DNA of 46,066 bases from a virus. Both the position numbers and the translations under genes were made by a program. Shown one piece after another: positions 14,369 to 22,005 of the stretch. The notes under the pieces are model-generated. The model was not told the DNA's origin. It saw nothing but the letters and a program-made list of their open reading frames with translations, and ran no database searches. The stretch lies in the IMG/VR virus record IMGVR_UViG_3300029258_001300, positions 1 to 46,066 of that record; one strand, 5' to 3'. Positions within the stretch are counted from its first letter, which is position 1; each line of letters opens with the position of its first letter.

Positions 14369-14757
14369 TAATTGCAAAATGTAAATATCGCCATTGGTTG
14401 CCAAGGCTAATTGGATACGCGGGAATAACGCTAGGGCGCACAATCTATTTCGCGGGCGAAGAAGGAACGATAAGCAGCAAACTATACAAACACGAATTGC
14501 AACACGTTCGAGATATAAGGGCCGATGGATTGATAAAATTCTATTGGCTTTATTTATTTTGGTTCGCGAGATTGCTTTGTAAGCTACGCAATTGGGGTAA
14601 GGCATACCGAGCTATACCCTACGAAAAGAGGGCGCAGAAGGCAGAACAGCGCACCATGCAACCGGAAGACTTAGAAGCCTTGGGCCTGTATGGTTACAGA
14701 CACGGGCTTAAATTAGTTTTAAGACATACACCAAAAAAGAAAGGAAAAAAGAAATGA
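14365..14757 (+). CDS. Small HExxH metallopeptidase-like protein, 130 aa
   Basis: The motif HELQHVRDIRADG starting at about residue 37 is a clear HExxH zinc site. It is followed by an aromatic, possibly membrane-embedded stretch (FYWLYLFWFARLLCKL), then AIPYEKRAQKAEQ, whose Glu could be the third metal ligand, as in small minigluzincin-like proteins. The start is taken as TTG 14365, overlapping the preceding stop and preceded by AGGAAAAGAAACA. A proteolytic role is inferred from the motif; substrate unknown. The C-terminus is Lys-rich. Confidence 0.72.
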   Translation: MIIAKCKYRHWLPRLIGYAGITLGRTIYFAGEEGTISSKLYKHELQHVRDIRADGLIKFYWLYLFWFARLLCKLRNWGKAYRAIPYEKRAQKAEQRTMQPEDLEALGLYGYRHGLKLVLRHTPKKKGKKK

Positions 14758-14957
14758 ATGACGAAATGAAAATTAAGCCGGAAGCAAAAGAGAAATTCGA
14801 ATTTGTAAAACGGTATCGGGAACGTTGCGAAAAAATAGAAGGGTTCGCAAAAAAATTTACAGAGAGAAGAAAAGAAGAAAAAGACGTTGCAAAACTTGAA
14901 ACGCTTTCTTTGGAAATAATTAGCGAATTGGGCGCGGTTGACCCATGCAAGGAATAA
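14754..14957 (+). CDS. Hypothetical coiled-coil protein, 67 aa
   Basis: A highly charged helical protein (KPEAKEKFEFVKRYRERCEK and KKFTERRKEEKDVAKLETL). ATG 14754 follows AAAGGAAAAAAGAA and overlaps the stop of the HExxH gene. No family is recognised. Confidence 0.7.
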   Translation: MNDEMKIKPEAKEKFEFVKRYRERCEKIEGFAKKFTERRKEEKDVAKLETLSLEIISELGAVDPCKE

Positions 14958-14966
14958 GGGGGCTAA

Positions 14967-15287
14967 ATGTTGGCGGACGAATTAGCAAATGAATTGTTTG
15001 GGAAGATTGGACACGAACGCTTAACCGAGTTTAAGAAATATCACGCGGACAACCCGCACGTTTATTCGGAGTTTAAAAAATTGGCGTACCGAATGAAATC
15101 AACGGGGCGAAAAAGATATTCGGCGAGCGCGATTATAAACGTTTTGCGTTGGCATAAAGATTTAGAAACCACGGGCGACACGTTCAAGTTGAACAACAAC
15201 TATACGGCGTTGTATTCGCGGCTTTTGGTTTATCATCATTACGACGATTTTAAAGACTTCTTTTCTATGAGAGAGAAACATGATTGA
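14967..15287 (+). CDS. Conserved phage protein of unknown function, 106 aa
   Basis: The pattern F-K-K-Y-H-A-D-N-P-H-V-Y followed by FKKLAYRMKSTGRKRYSAS and INVLRW, then F-K-L-N-N-N-Y-T-A-L-Y-S-R and D-F-F-S-M-R, resembles a short protein seen in many phages and prophages whose function is unknown. The Y-S-A-x-x-I-I-N-V-L-R-W stretch could be a DNA-contacting helix. ATG 14967 follows AAGGAATAAGGGGGCTAA. It overlaps the next gene by 8 bases. Confidence 0.78.
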   Translation: MLADELANELFGKIGHERLTEFKKYHADNPHVYSEFKKLAYRMKSTGRKRYSASAIINVLRWHKDLETTGDTFKLNNNYTALYSRLLVYHHYDDFKDFFSMREKHD

Positions 15288-15648
15288 GCGAAGCCTAGCA
15301 GAATTAATAGGAACGAACGCGGCGGCGGTTTTGGTTACTGTCATTATTTTGGTTGCGCTATTCAAGCGGGAATTAAGACGGTTCGACGAAGCCATTAAAG
15401 CAATATCAGCTTTAAAGGATAGGGTTTTGATAATCGAAAACAAATTACCCGACATTGCAGCGTTGCGGGCTTCTATCATTTCAGAGAAAGAAGGGAAAGC
15501 GATTTGGAAGCGCGTTGACGAAATCAAAGACACAATGAAGGAAATGATTTCCAAGATTGAAGTAATGGGCGAAAGATTAATTCGATTAGAAAACCGTTAC
15601 GATATGATTGAATGGCACGAAGAAGACAAACGAAAGGGGAACCAATGA
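15280..15648 (+). CDS. Membrane-anchored coiled-coil protein, 122 aa
   Basis: One transmembrane segment at about residues 12-28 (NAAAVLVTVIILVALF) is followed by a long charged coiled coil (residues 30-115). The topology resembles XhlA-like or tail-anchored helper proteins of lysis cassettes, with the membrane segment at the other end. It starts three overlapping genes (15280-16114), two of which have membrane segments, so a membrane complex is plausible. Role unproven. Confidence 0.68.
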   Translation: MIERSLAELIGTNAAAVLVTVIILVALFKRELRRFDEAIKAISALKDRVLIIENKLPDIAALRASIISEKEGKAIWKRVDEIKDTMKEMISKIEVMGERLIRLENRYDMIEWHEEDKRKGNQ

Positions 15649-15836
15649 GCGCAGCAACAAAGCAACATTTGGATTTAATCGACCGATTGCGTATGCGGGT
15701 TTCACAACTTGAACGGCGTAATTACGAATTAAAGCAAGAATTGGAAGCGGAAAAACAAAAAAAGAAATGCCAATGCAACCCCAAAGATAAAACGTTGTGG
15801 GATTTGTTCGGCGACGAAAAGGAGAAACCAGAATGA
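15645..15836 (+). CDS. Small coiled-coil protein with Cys pair, 63 aa
   Basis: A heptad-rich helix (LDLIDRLRMRVSQLERRNYE onward) ends in a KKKCQCN motif, so the protein may form disulfide-linked or metal-binding dimers. ATG 15645 follows AAAGGGGAACCA and overlaps the preceding TGA. Its own TGA overlaps the next ATG. The strict overlaps indicate coupling of the three genes. Confidence 0.68.
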   Translation: MSAATKQHLDLIDRLRMRVSQLERRNYELKQELEAEKQKKKCQCNPKDKTLWDLFGDEKEKPE

Positions 15837-16114
15837 CAAGCGCATATATAGTTATGGCGTTGCTTGCGTTAATTGCTTTGTTCACTTGGCTTTCGATTCG
15901 CGCATACAATCGCGACAAGTGGGAACGCGAAGACACGAAGCAAAAGCAAGAACAAACCGAGCAACGAAACAAGCGACAAGACGAACGAACGAAACGACTT
16001 TCGAAGTGGTTCGAATTTAGGAAATGGCGGCGCGAGAATGGCGGGCTATTCGGTTGGAGAAAAAACAAACATTGGAAACGGGCGAGCGAATTAGAAGACG
16101 GTAAAGAAAATTGA
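15833..16114 (+). CDS. Single-pass membrane protein with basic charged tail, 93 aa
   Basis: An N-terminal transmembrane segment (MTSAYIVMALLALIALFTWL) is followed by a very basic and charged helix. This is the architecture of an inner-membrane spanin (Rz) or a small membrane anchor, but no outer-membrane partner with a lipobox was found, and the amidase is elsewhere on the other strand. ATG 15833 follows AAGGAGAAACCAGA. Confidence 0.68.
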   Translation: MTSAYIVMALLALIALFTWLSIRAYNRDKWEREDTKQKQEQTEQRNKRQDERTKRLSKWFEFRKWRRENGGLFGWRKNKHWKRASELEDGKEN

Positions 16115-16178
16115 CCGACTTACACGGGTTTCGTTTTTGTTGTAGGATTGCCCAACATTTTGAATAGGAGAAAATAAA

Positions 16179-16367
16179 ATGTTGGAAGAAAAAAATTTTT
16201 ACGACTTGTTAGAAGACTTCGAATGTGCAGCCCAAATGGTAATGAAAACGAACCCCGAAACCAACGGCGAATTAGTTAAGGAATTGGCAGAAATAGCAAT
16301 GTTGAAAGCGGAAAAATTTGGAAACTACGCAAAACAGTATTGGAGTAAAAGGGAAAATGAAGAATGA
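16179..16367 (+). CDS. Hypothetical acidic helical protein, 62 aa
   Basis: A small Glu-rich helical protein (FYDLLEDFECAAQMVM, GELVKELAEIAMLKAEKF). ATG 16179 follows AATAGGAGAAAATAAA. No family is recognised. The next gene starts inside its 3' end. Confidence 0.7.
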   Translation: MLEEKNFYDLLEDFECAAQMVMKTNPETNGELVKELAEIAMLKAEKFGNYAKQYWSKRENEE

Positions 16368-16671
16368 TTATTGTAAACATGCAAGGCTTGGAGTAAACGC
16401 GCAAGACGGGCGCATTTACCTTTTCGAGCCAAACCGGAACGACGTTACCAAGTCAAAGCAACGGCGACATATCACGAACGAATTTGTTTGGACGTTTTGC
16501 CAATTCTTAGAGATCAAAGACAAACCGTTTAAAGTGATAACGGACGACGAAGTTATTACGATTGAATACAACAAAAGGAAACTGACAGAGGAAGAAAAGG
16601 GGGCTATGCTTTCACACATGCAATTTCCAAACGTTCAAAGGAAATTACAGGGGGCGACGGCGGGGAAATGA
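16357..16671 (+). CDS. Hypothetical protein, 104 aa
   Basis: Mixed alpha/beta composition with an NAQDGRIYLFEP strand-rich start and VITDDEVITIEYNKR in the middle. No family is recognised. ATG 16357 follows AAAGGGAAA and overlaps the previous gene by 11 bases. Confidence 0.7.
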   Translation: MKNDYCKHARLGVNAQDGRIYLFEPNRNDVTKSKQRRHITNEFVWTFCQFLEIKDKPFKVITDDEVITIEYNKRKLTEEEKGAMLSHMQFPNVQRKLQGATAGK

Positions 16672-16757
16672 CCGAGATCGGCGAAAGGAAAACCGACCAC
16701 GGCCAAATCAACAAGGGTTTATGCAATTCCACTACACAAATTAATTTTATCATATAG
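16668..16757 (+). CDS. Possible 29-aa peptide
   Basis: ATG 16668 follows GGCGGGGAA and overlaps the preceding stop codon. The frame runs 29 codons to TAG at 16755-16757. It fills a 96-base gap that otherwise contains no gene. The peptide has no recognisable domain, so the call rests only on spacing and the start-stop overlap; it could be chance. Confidence 0.3.
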   Translation: MTEIGERKTDHGQINKGLCNSTTQINFII

Positions 16758-16767
16758 GGCGGACGAA

Positions 16768-17115
16768 ATGAGACACGCAGGAAAATATTTAGAGCAATTC
16801 AGAGTTACAGAGGGGCGCGGGGCCAGTAAGTCAGCAAGCGGAATCGAGGGCCGTTACCTTATAAAGATTGATAAACATTCGACCATTGAATTATGGATAG
16901 TTGCCAAAGAACATTGGACGGTTGCTCTTGTTCGAAGGAAAGACAGAAAGCCAAGCGATTTGGAAATGGAAACAATGAAATCGTTGGCGTTTGGCGGCGC
17001 AGCATGTAGGGAAATATTGCCGAGCGAACAAAGGGCCGTTGATTTTGCAAGTCGTTGGCTTGCATCGGGCGAAGTAGACGAAACACAACAACATTTTTTT
17101 ACAATGTTTGATTAA
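16768..17115 (+). CDS. Hypothetical protein, 115 aa
   Basis: The protein has an IELWIVAKEHWTVALVRRKD core with basic and aromatic residues, then PSDLEMETMKSLAF, a pattern similar to small phage proteins of unknown function. The C-terminus is FFTMFD. It starts at ATG 16768 behind AGGGCGGACGAA. The next ATG overlaps its stop codon. Confidence 0.7.
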   Translation: MRHAGKYLEQFRVTEGRGASKSASGIEGRYLIKIDKHSTIELWIVAKEHWTVALVRRKDRKPSDLEMETMKSLAFGGAACREILPSEQRAVDFASRWLASGEVDETQQHFFTMFD

Positions 17116-17411
17116 TGCAAATAGTATCAATGAACAATCGAATATCCTTTTCCATTCCCGCCAAGTTGTTTTGGCTTGGTGTTTGTTTCTTTTCTTTGGG
17201 GGCGGGCGTCTTGTCGGGGCTTGTCTTTATTGTCTGTTTTGAAGTTGGTTTGGTTTTATCGGCCAATGAACAGAACAAGGCAAGACTTGACGAATTAAAT
17301 AAATTACAATTAAAGTCAGAGCAACAATTGACCGAATTACTTTCATATTACGGATTCAATAAATTGGCCAAAACTGGAAAGGCAAACAACCATGTTAGAG
17401 ACAATAATTAG
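17115..17411 (+). CDS. Membrane protein with one or two transmembrane segments, 98 aa
   Basis: Residues 17-48 form a long hydrophobic stretch (LFWLGVCFFSLGAGVLSGLV onward), likely a membrane hairpin. The rest is a charged coiled coil (KARLDELNKLQLKSEQQLTE). ATG 17115 overlaps the preceding stop as TAATG, with no clear ribosome binding site; ATG 17130 is an alternative. It is a further holin or signal-anchor candidate. It overlaps the following structural gene by 20 bases. Confidence 0.65.
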   Translation: MQIVSMNNRISFSIPAKLFWLGVCFFSLGAGVLSGLVFIVCFEVGLVLSANEQNKARLDELNKLQLKSEQQLTELLSYYGFNKLAKTGKANNHVRDNN

Positions 17412-19209
17412 TTATGATAACGCATCAAATTTTGTTTTCGATTCAAACCTAATCGAAATCGACACCGATCACGCGCAATTGCTTTTGGTTGGCAATGCGG
17501 GCAATACGTTCGACGAAGATTTCGCCGACGATACCGACTTTGTATATGACAACGCGAAAGCCGAATTTGTTGGGGGCGTTGCGCGTTCAAAAATGTTGAC
17601 AATGGCGAACGAACAATTATTAGTTTCGCCAGTAACGACGGCGGACGCAAGCCGATCAATCGCAGACGGAACCGCAACGGCGCAAAACGGCGCAACGATT
17701 ACAGAATACAACAGCAAAAATTATCTTGATATTTCGGGCGGCGTTGTTGGGCGTTGCTTTCAATACAATCCATCAAATTGTGATTTCGGAAGCGTTGGAA
17801 CGATTTCGTTTAAAGTAGTACCACAATACACAGGCGCACCCGCTAGTAATCAATATTTCTTTACCGTTTCGGGCGACGCAAACGCGCATAGGCTTTCATT
17901 GTGGCACCAATCAGACGGGAATATATGGCTAGTAATAAAAAGGGGCGACGGCGGAACAAGATCACAACCAAACATGGGGGCGTTTAGTCCGGTAGCAGGA
18001 ACGGAATACGATATAGAAATTGTTTTTGGTTTAGATGGAACCGGAACGAAACTTTATGTTGACGGGATAGAAATAGGAACGTCAGCATCGGCGGAAAATA
18101 GGGTTTCGCCAATGACAGAGTTTTCTATAGGTAATATTGTCGGACAAGCAGATTTTCTAATAAGAGACTTCCAAGTTTTTACAGACAAACAACACACGGC
18201 AAATTTTGACGGCGATTTACCGCGAACAATTAACCTTTATGAAGAATCAATGATGCAATTACCCGCTATGAATTATAGCGGAATCGGCGAAATTCTTAGC
18301 TATGAATCTTTAACTTGTACCGAAGTAGGAACCCCGCGTTATATTTTTAACGGCGAATATTGGAACGGCGCAGCATGGGCAGCAAGCGACGACAGTTACG
18401 CACAAGCCAACACATTAGTCGATATTAACGCGCATCTTGGAAGCAAGACGCCAAGCGACAACAACACAATTAAAGTTGTTTTTCCAAGCGGCTTAATTCT
18501 TTCTAGCGTTGACGATTTGAGTTTGGAATATACCGACGAAGGATACAGCAAAGCCAATCCAACAATCGAAACGGGTTCAACGGTTGACGCCGACGAATTG
18601 CAAAACTTTCTCGCAACAACCGTTGTTGTTGGAAGCGATAGCGTTACATTTTATTTAGTCGTTAATGGCGTTGCGACTTGGTTTAATGGCGCGGCGTGGG
18701 TTGCTTCTGACAAGTCGTTAGCACAATCAAACACGGCGGCGGATATTTTGGCGAACATGGCAAGCCTTGACATTACGGCGGGCGCGACGTTGACAGTGGG
18801 CGCAATACTTCACAGCGACGACGGTTCAACAACGCCGGAATTGTATTCGCACACATTGGGCTATAGCTATTGGTTGCAAGACCCGACCGAACCAAACGAA
18901 GCCTATTTACATGGGCATTTCAAAGACATTTTAGGCGACAACGAAGACAACCCCGTAACACTGATAATTGAAAACAAGGAACCGATTCAACACGGCGGTT
19001 ATATTATTAGACCGACAAAAGTTGAAATCGAAAGCGATAGCGAGGGGCGTTTTGAATTTCCATTAGTCGAAACCGAAACAATAAGTAAAAAATATTTGTT
19101 CAAATTCAAATATACAAACATCGACGGCGTGGAAAAAACCGCAACGTTAGGAGAAGCGACAATACCAAATCAACCCATTGTGAATTTATCCGACTTGACT
19201 TTTAGTTAG
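17392..19209 (+). CDS. LamG-like structural protein with internal repeat, 605 aa
   Basis: The middle part (about residues 100-260) has the beta-sandwich signature of LamG/concanavalin-like domains: FSPVAGTEYDIEIVFGLDGT, TKLYVDGIEIG, and a following F-S-I-G-N strand. Such domains sit in phage virion decorations and tail fibres and bind glycans. A repeat follows: NGAAWAASDDSYAQANT at about 325-341 and NGAAWVASDKSLAQSNT at about 432-448. The position just before terminase and away from the other tail genes is odd. A host-binding virion protein is the best guess. Confidence 0.65.
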   Translation: MLETIISYDNASNFVFDSNLIEIDTDHAQLLLVGNAGNTFDEDFADDTDFVYDNAKAEFVGGVARSKMLTMANEQLLVSPVTTADASRSIADGTATAQNGATITEYNSKNYLDISGGVVGRCFQYNPSNCDFGSVGTISFKVVPQYTGAPASNQYFFTVSGDANAHRLSLWHQSDGNIWLVIKRGDGGTRSQPNMGAFSPVAGTEYDIEIVFGLDGTGTKLYVDGIEIGTSASAENRVSPMTEFSIGNIVGQADFLIRDFQVFTDKQHTANFDGDLPRTINLYEESMMQLPAMNYSGIGEILSYESLTCTEVGTPRYIFNGEYWNGAAWAASDDSYAQANTLVDINAHLGSKTPSDNNTIKVVFPSGLILSSVDDLSLEYTDEGYSKANPTIETGSTVDADELQNFLATTVVVGSDSVTFYLVVNGVATWFNGAAWVASDKSLAQSNTAADILANMASLDITAGATLTVGAILHSDDGSTTPELYSHTLGYSYWLQDPTEPNEAYLHGHFKDILGDNEDNPVTLIIENKEPIQHGGYIIRPTKVEIESDSEGRFEFPLVETETISKKYLFKFKYTNIDGVEKTATLGEATIPNQPIVNLSDLTFS

Positions 19210-19219
19210 GGGAATTGAA

Positions 19220-19251
19220 AGCCCCCTTTGTATGGCGGTACATCGGGGGCT
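19220..19251 (+). other. Hairpin between the LamG gene and terL
   Basis: AGCCCCC at 19220-19226 pairs with GGGGGCT at 19245-19251, with a second small stem TGTA/TACA (19229-19232 and 19239-19242) inside. There is no T-run. It lies directly before an AGGAGATCACA site and belongs to the wider group of G/C hairpins in gaps, although its loop is much longer. Confidence 0.65.
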
Positions 19252-19262
19252 AGGAGATCACA
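19252..19262 (+). promoter_or_regulatory. AGGAGATCACA site upstream of terL without an ATG
   Basis: A perfect copy of the genome's standard ribosome binding site is followed by no ATG, GTG or TTG at usable distance. The terL frame is open from here, with ATT at 19269 (12 bases downstream) as the only weak start option. The usual start for terL would be ATG 19347, preceded by GTAGGA. Confidence 0.6.
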
Positions 19263-19346
19263 GCGCAGATTAAAAAAATCGGCGAATGTGAAAACCAAAT
19301 AATAGAACAAGTTGAACATAGTTTGCTAGTTGAAAAAGTAGGAAAT

Positions 19347-20735
19347 ATGCAAACACAAAAACCCGCCGAAATTCTAATCAAGACGCCAACACCGCATGGC
19401 ACATTACAGAACATAATTTTTAACGCTTTCTTAACCGCAGGATTGACAAGTTTGTGGGTTGCTTGTGGAACCAAATTTGGCAAAACGCTTGCGGGTTCCA
19501 GCGCGATTGCGGCGAAAGCCCCCATTGCCCCCGATTCGATCTTTCGTTGGGTTGCGCCATATCAAAGACAAGCCGACATAGGCGCAAGAATTGTGCGCAA
19601 GATTTTACCCCCCGAACCGTTCACGACATTTGACAAGCAACAAAAGATTTTGAAGATACCGCAGCAAGATTGCCAAATAGAATTTTGGAACGGCAACGAC
19701 CCCGAAGCGTTGGAAGGCGAAGGCGTGAACGGCGGTTATGTTTTGGACGAAGCAAGCAAATTGAAACGCCAAGTTTTCGATTCAGCCAGAACGACAACGA
19801 CATTAACCCGCGCACCTTTTGTCATTATCTCAACACCGCGAGGAAAGAATTGGTTTTGGCGCGGTTGCATGGACGCGTTGGAAGAAATGGAACGGGCGAG
19901 ACATGAGGGCCGACCCCCACGACACATTTTCATTACAGCCCCCACAAGCGCGAATCCATTCGTTCCAAGGGAATCAATCGCGGAAGCAAAGTTGGTTTTG
20001 CCCGACAGATTGTTTAGGCAATATTACCTTGCGGAATTTCTGGACGACGGGGCCGTATTTCGCTTTCTAGCGGACGCAATGGGCGGGGTTAATACTGAGT
20101 ATCAAAATAATCAAAAGTCGATTGTAAGCGAACATAGAAGCCGAGACATATACATAGGCGCGGATTGGGCGAAACAACACGACTCGACCGTATTTTACGC
20201 AATCAACGACAGGGGCGAAAATATCGGCTATGAGCGATTTAATAAAATACCCTATACCGAACAAGTCGGAAGGCTAATAGCGTTTTGTGACGACGTACAG
20301 GGCGGTTCAACGGCGGACGAATGTAACTGCTACGTCTTGCACGACCAAACGGGCGTTGGCGAAGCAATTGAAGATATTATCGACGCGGTTGATTGCCACG
20401 GCCATAGTATCGACGGGATTCGGTGGAATAACTACAACAAAGAGCAAATTGTAAACGAGTTTATTTTGTCTCTTGAGGAACGTTGCTTAAAACTTCTTCC
20501 GTGGCTGACTTTGAAGAATGAAGGCGAAGCGTTCGAATTGAATACAACGCTATCAGGAAAGGCGACGTTTAGCGCACCGATTGGCGAACATGACGACGCA
20601 GTTATGGCGGCGATTTGTGCAAATCATTTGTATCGAGAAAACAGGGGCGATAATTACAGCGTTGCAGTTGTTGACCAAATAAAAAACCAAGTGAACAAGA
20701 TTCAATTTTCGACGGGATTGGATGATTTCTTTTAA
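19347..20735 (+). CDS. terL: Terminase large subunit (DNA packaging ATPase-nuclease), 462 aa
   Basis: ATPase motifs: Walker A CGTKFGKT at 40-47, Walker B GYVLDEA at 130-136, coupling motif STPRG at 162-166. RNase H-like nuclease motifs: D273 in GADWAK, D333 in LHDQTG, and H415-D416-D417 in GEHDDAV. It would cut concatemers and pump DNA into the prohead through the portal. Start chosen at ATG 19347 with GTAGGA upstream; TTG 19323 and an ATT start at 19269 are alternatives that would add 8 or 26 residues. Length is normal for the family. Confidence 0.93.
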   Translation: MQTQKPAEILIKTPTPHGTLQNIIFNAFLTAGLTSLWVACGTKFGKTLAGSSAIAAKAPIAPDSIFRWVAPYQRQADIGARIVRKILPPEPFTTFDKQQKILKIPQQDCQIEFWNGNDPEALEGEGVNGGYVLDEASKLKRQVFDSARTTTTLTRAPFVIISTPRGKNWFWRGCMDALEEMERARHEGRPPRHIFITAPTSANPFVPRESIAEAKLVLPDRLFRQYYLAEFLDDGAVFRFLADAMGGVNTEYQNNQKSIVSEHRSRDIYIGADWAKQHDSTVFYAINDRGENIGYERFNKIPYTEQVGRLIAFCDDVQGGSTADECNCYVLHDQTGVGEAIEDIIDAVDCHGHSIDGIRWNNYNKEQIVNEFILSLEERCLKLLPWLTLKNEGEAFELNTTLSGKATFSAPIGEHDDAVMAAICANHLYRENRGDNYSVAVVDQIKNQVNKIQFSTGLDDFF

Positions 20736-20745
20736 AGGGGAAAAA

Positions 20746-20979
20746 ATGCTTTACGACGTAAGGAACCAACGCGGAATTAAGCTAGGCAAATTTGATTTAC
20801 CGGACGCAACCAAAGAGGGTTCGGTTATCATGATTGCAGGGGAAAGATTTAAAGTTGTTGCGTTTGTTAAAGAAGACAAGCGTTTGTATATCAAACCGTT
20901 TACTAAAGAACGTCAACCCGTGAGGGGTTGGCATCAAACGGAAATCGTAAAAAAAGGAGATCGGACACATGGCTATTAA
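20746..20979 (+). CDS. Hypothetical protein between terL and the tail chaperones, 77 aa
   Basis: A small basic beta-rich protein (MLYDVRNQRGIKLGKFDLPD, VIMIAGERFKVVAFVKEDKR). No family is recognised. ATG 20746 follows AAAGGGGAAAA. It overlaps the next gene by 11 bases. Confidence 0.7.
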   Translation: MLYDVRNQRGIKLGKFDLPDATKEGSVIMIAGERFKVVAFVKEDKRLYIKPFTKERQPVRGWHQTEIVKKGDRTHGY

Positions 20980-21535
20980 ACTAGCAGCAAAAACGGAAGC
21001 GGGCCAATTGCTTAAATTGGTAATGTCAACAGACAGCGCGATAGATTGGGAAAAGACTTACCCAAACTTCGAAGAAGAATTGGCGGAAGAAGCCCCCGAC
21101 GAATACGACGACGAAGAAGCGGAAACGTTGACGTTGACCGAGCGCAAAATTGAACACTACAAGAAAAGCCACGACGCAACAAAATTGGTTTTCAAAGAAG
21201 CGGGCGAAGGCGAAGAAATCGACGAACCAACGTTTTTCGTTTTCAAACACCCAAGCAGGGCGGAAGTCGCAAGAACACTCAGGGCCATGTATTCGAAAAT
21301 GTTCGGCGGAAAGAAGGGCGGCGGCGATATGTACACCGAAACTTTCCACCTAACATATTTGGGAACGCAAGAGGGAATACACGGGGCCATTGAAGACGCG
21401 CCGCGAGTAGGGGGCAAGATCACAAACAAATACTTTCAAATGCTTGAAGACGCCAATGTAATTGAAGAAATTGGAACGGCATACATGAAAGTATTAAACA
21501 AAAAGACCGAAGACGCCGACAAGCGAAAAAAGTAA
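20969..21535 (+). CDS. Tail assembly chaperone, short form (gpG-like), 188 aa
   Basis: Position and organisation identify it: it lies two frames upstream of the tape measure gene and ends with an A AAA AAG slip site directly before TAA, as in the lambda G/GT system. The protein is very acidic in the first third (EEELAEEAPDEYDDEEAE), as in many tail chaperones. Chaperones of this type coat the tape measure protein while the tube is built. ATG 20969 follows AAAAAGGAGATCGGACAC, a variant of the standard site. Sequence homology itself is not obvious. Confidence 0.78.
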   Translation: MAIKLAAKTEAGQLLKLVMSTDSAIDWEKTYPNFEEELAEEAPDEYDDEEAETLTLTERKIEHYKKSHDATKLVFKEAGEGEEIDEPTFFVFKHPSRAEVARTLRAMYSKMFGGKKGGGDMYTETFHLTYLGTQEGIHGAIEDAPRVGGKITNKYFQMLEDANVIEEIGTAYMKVLNKKTEDADKRKK

Positions 21536-22002
21536 AGGCTTTTGTCGAATGGAATTTTTGCGACTTTGGCGCATTGAAGAAGAAGGGGCGGCGTTTTGAA
21601 TGTACGACGATTGACAAAGACACGGGAAAAGAAATCGAGCTTTGCAAGCCAGAAGTACAGAAACGCCGACGTTGCCACGAAGACCGTTGGAATTTTGGGC
21701 CAGAAGACGGGGCCACGTTCCCGATTTACTTGGGCCAAGGTTCCAGTGGTTTTGGTTTTTGTCCTGCAAAGTTATTCCGCGACGACGTTCCGTTTGTTAT
21801 GCTATTAAAAGATTTAATAGTTAAATGGAAATGCGGCGGGTTGAATGTTGACGACATGCAATTAGAGGAATACGAAATTTTGTACGATTTAATTATCATG
21901 TGGGAACAAGAACAACGGGCGCAAGACTTTAAAGTATTAGGTTCAATGTTGGGCGGCAAAAGCGAAGGTAAAGGCCAAAACAATTCAAGAGTACAAAGGT
22001 AA
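20969..22002 (+). CDS. Tail assembly chaperone, -1 frameshift form (gpGT-like), 344 aa
   Basis: Ribosomes slipping back one base at 21526-21532 would join 20969-21532 to 21532-22002. The downstream frame is open without a stop from the slip site to 22002, has no ATG or ribosome binding site of its own near its start, and is followed 3 bases later by the tape measure gene. The extension (156 residues) holds several Cys and Trp and a charged C-terminus. In known systems the fusion is made at a few percent and links tape measure protein to tube subunits. Confidence 0.82.
21526..21532 (+). promoter_or_regulatory. Programmed -1 frameshift slippery heptamer A AAA AAG
   Basis: In the zero frame the codons are CGA-AAA-AAG-TAA, so the heptamer is in the exact X-XXY-YYZ phase and the stop codon follows it directly. 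Slipping leads into the open T frame. No downstream pseudoknot was obvious by eye. Confidence 0.88.
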
Positions 22003-22005
22003 ATC

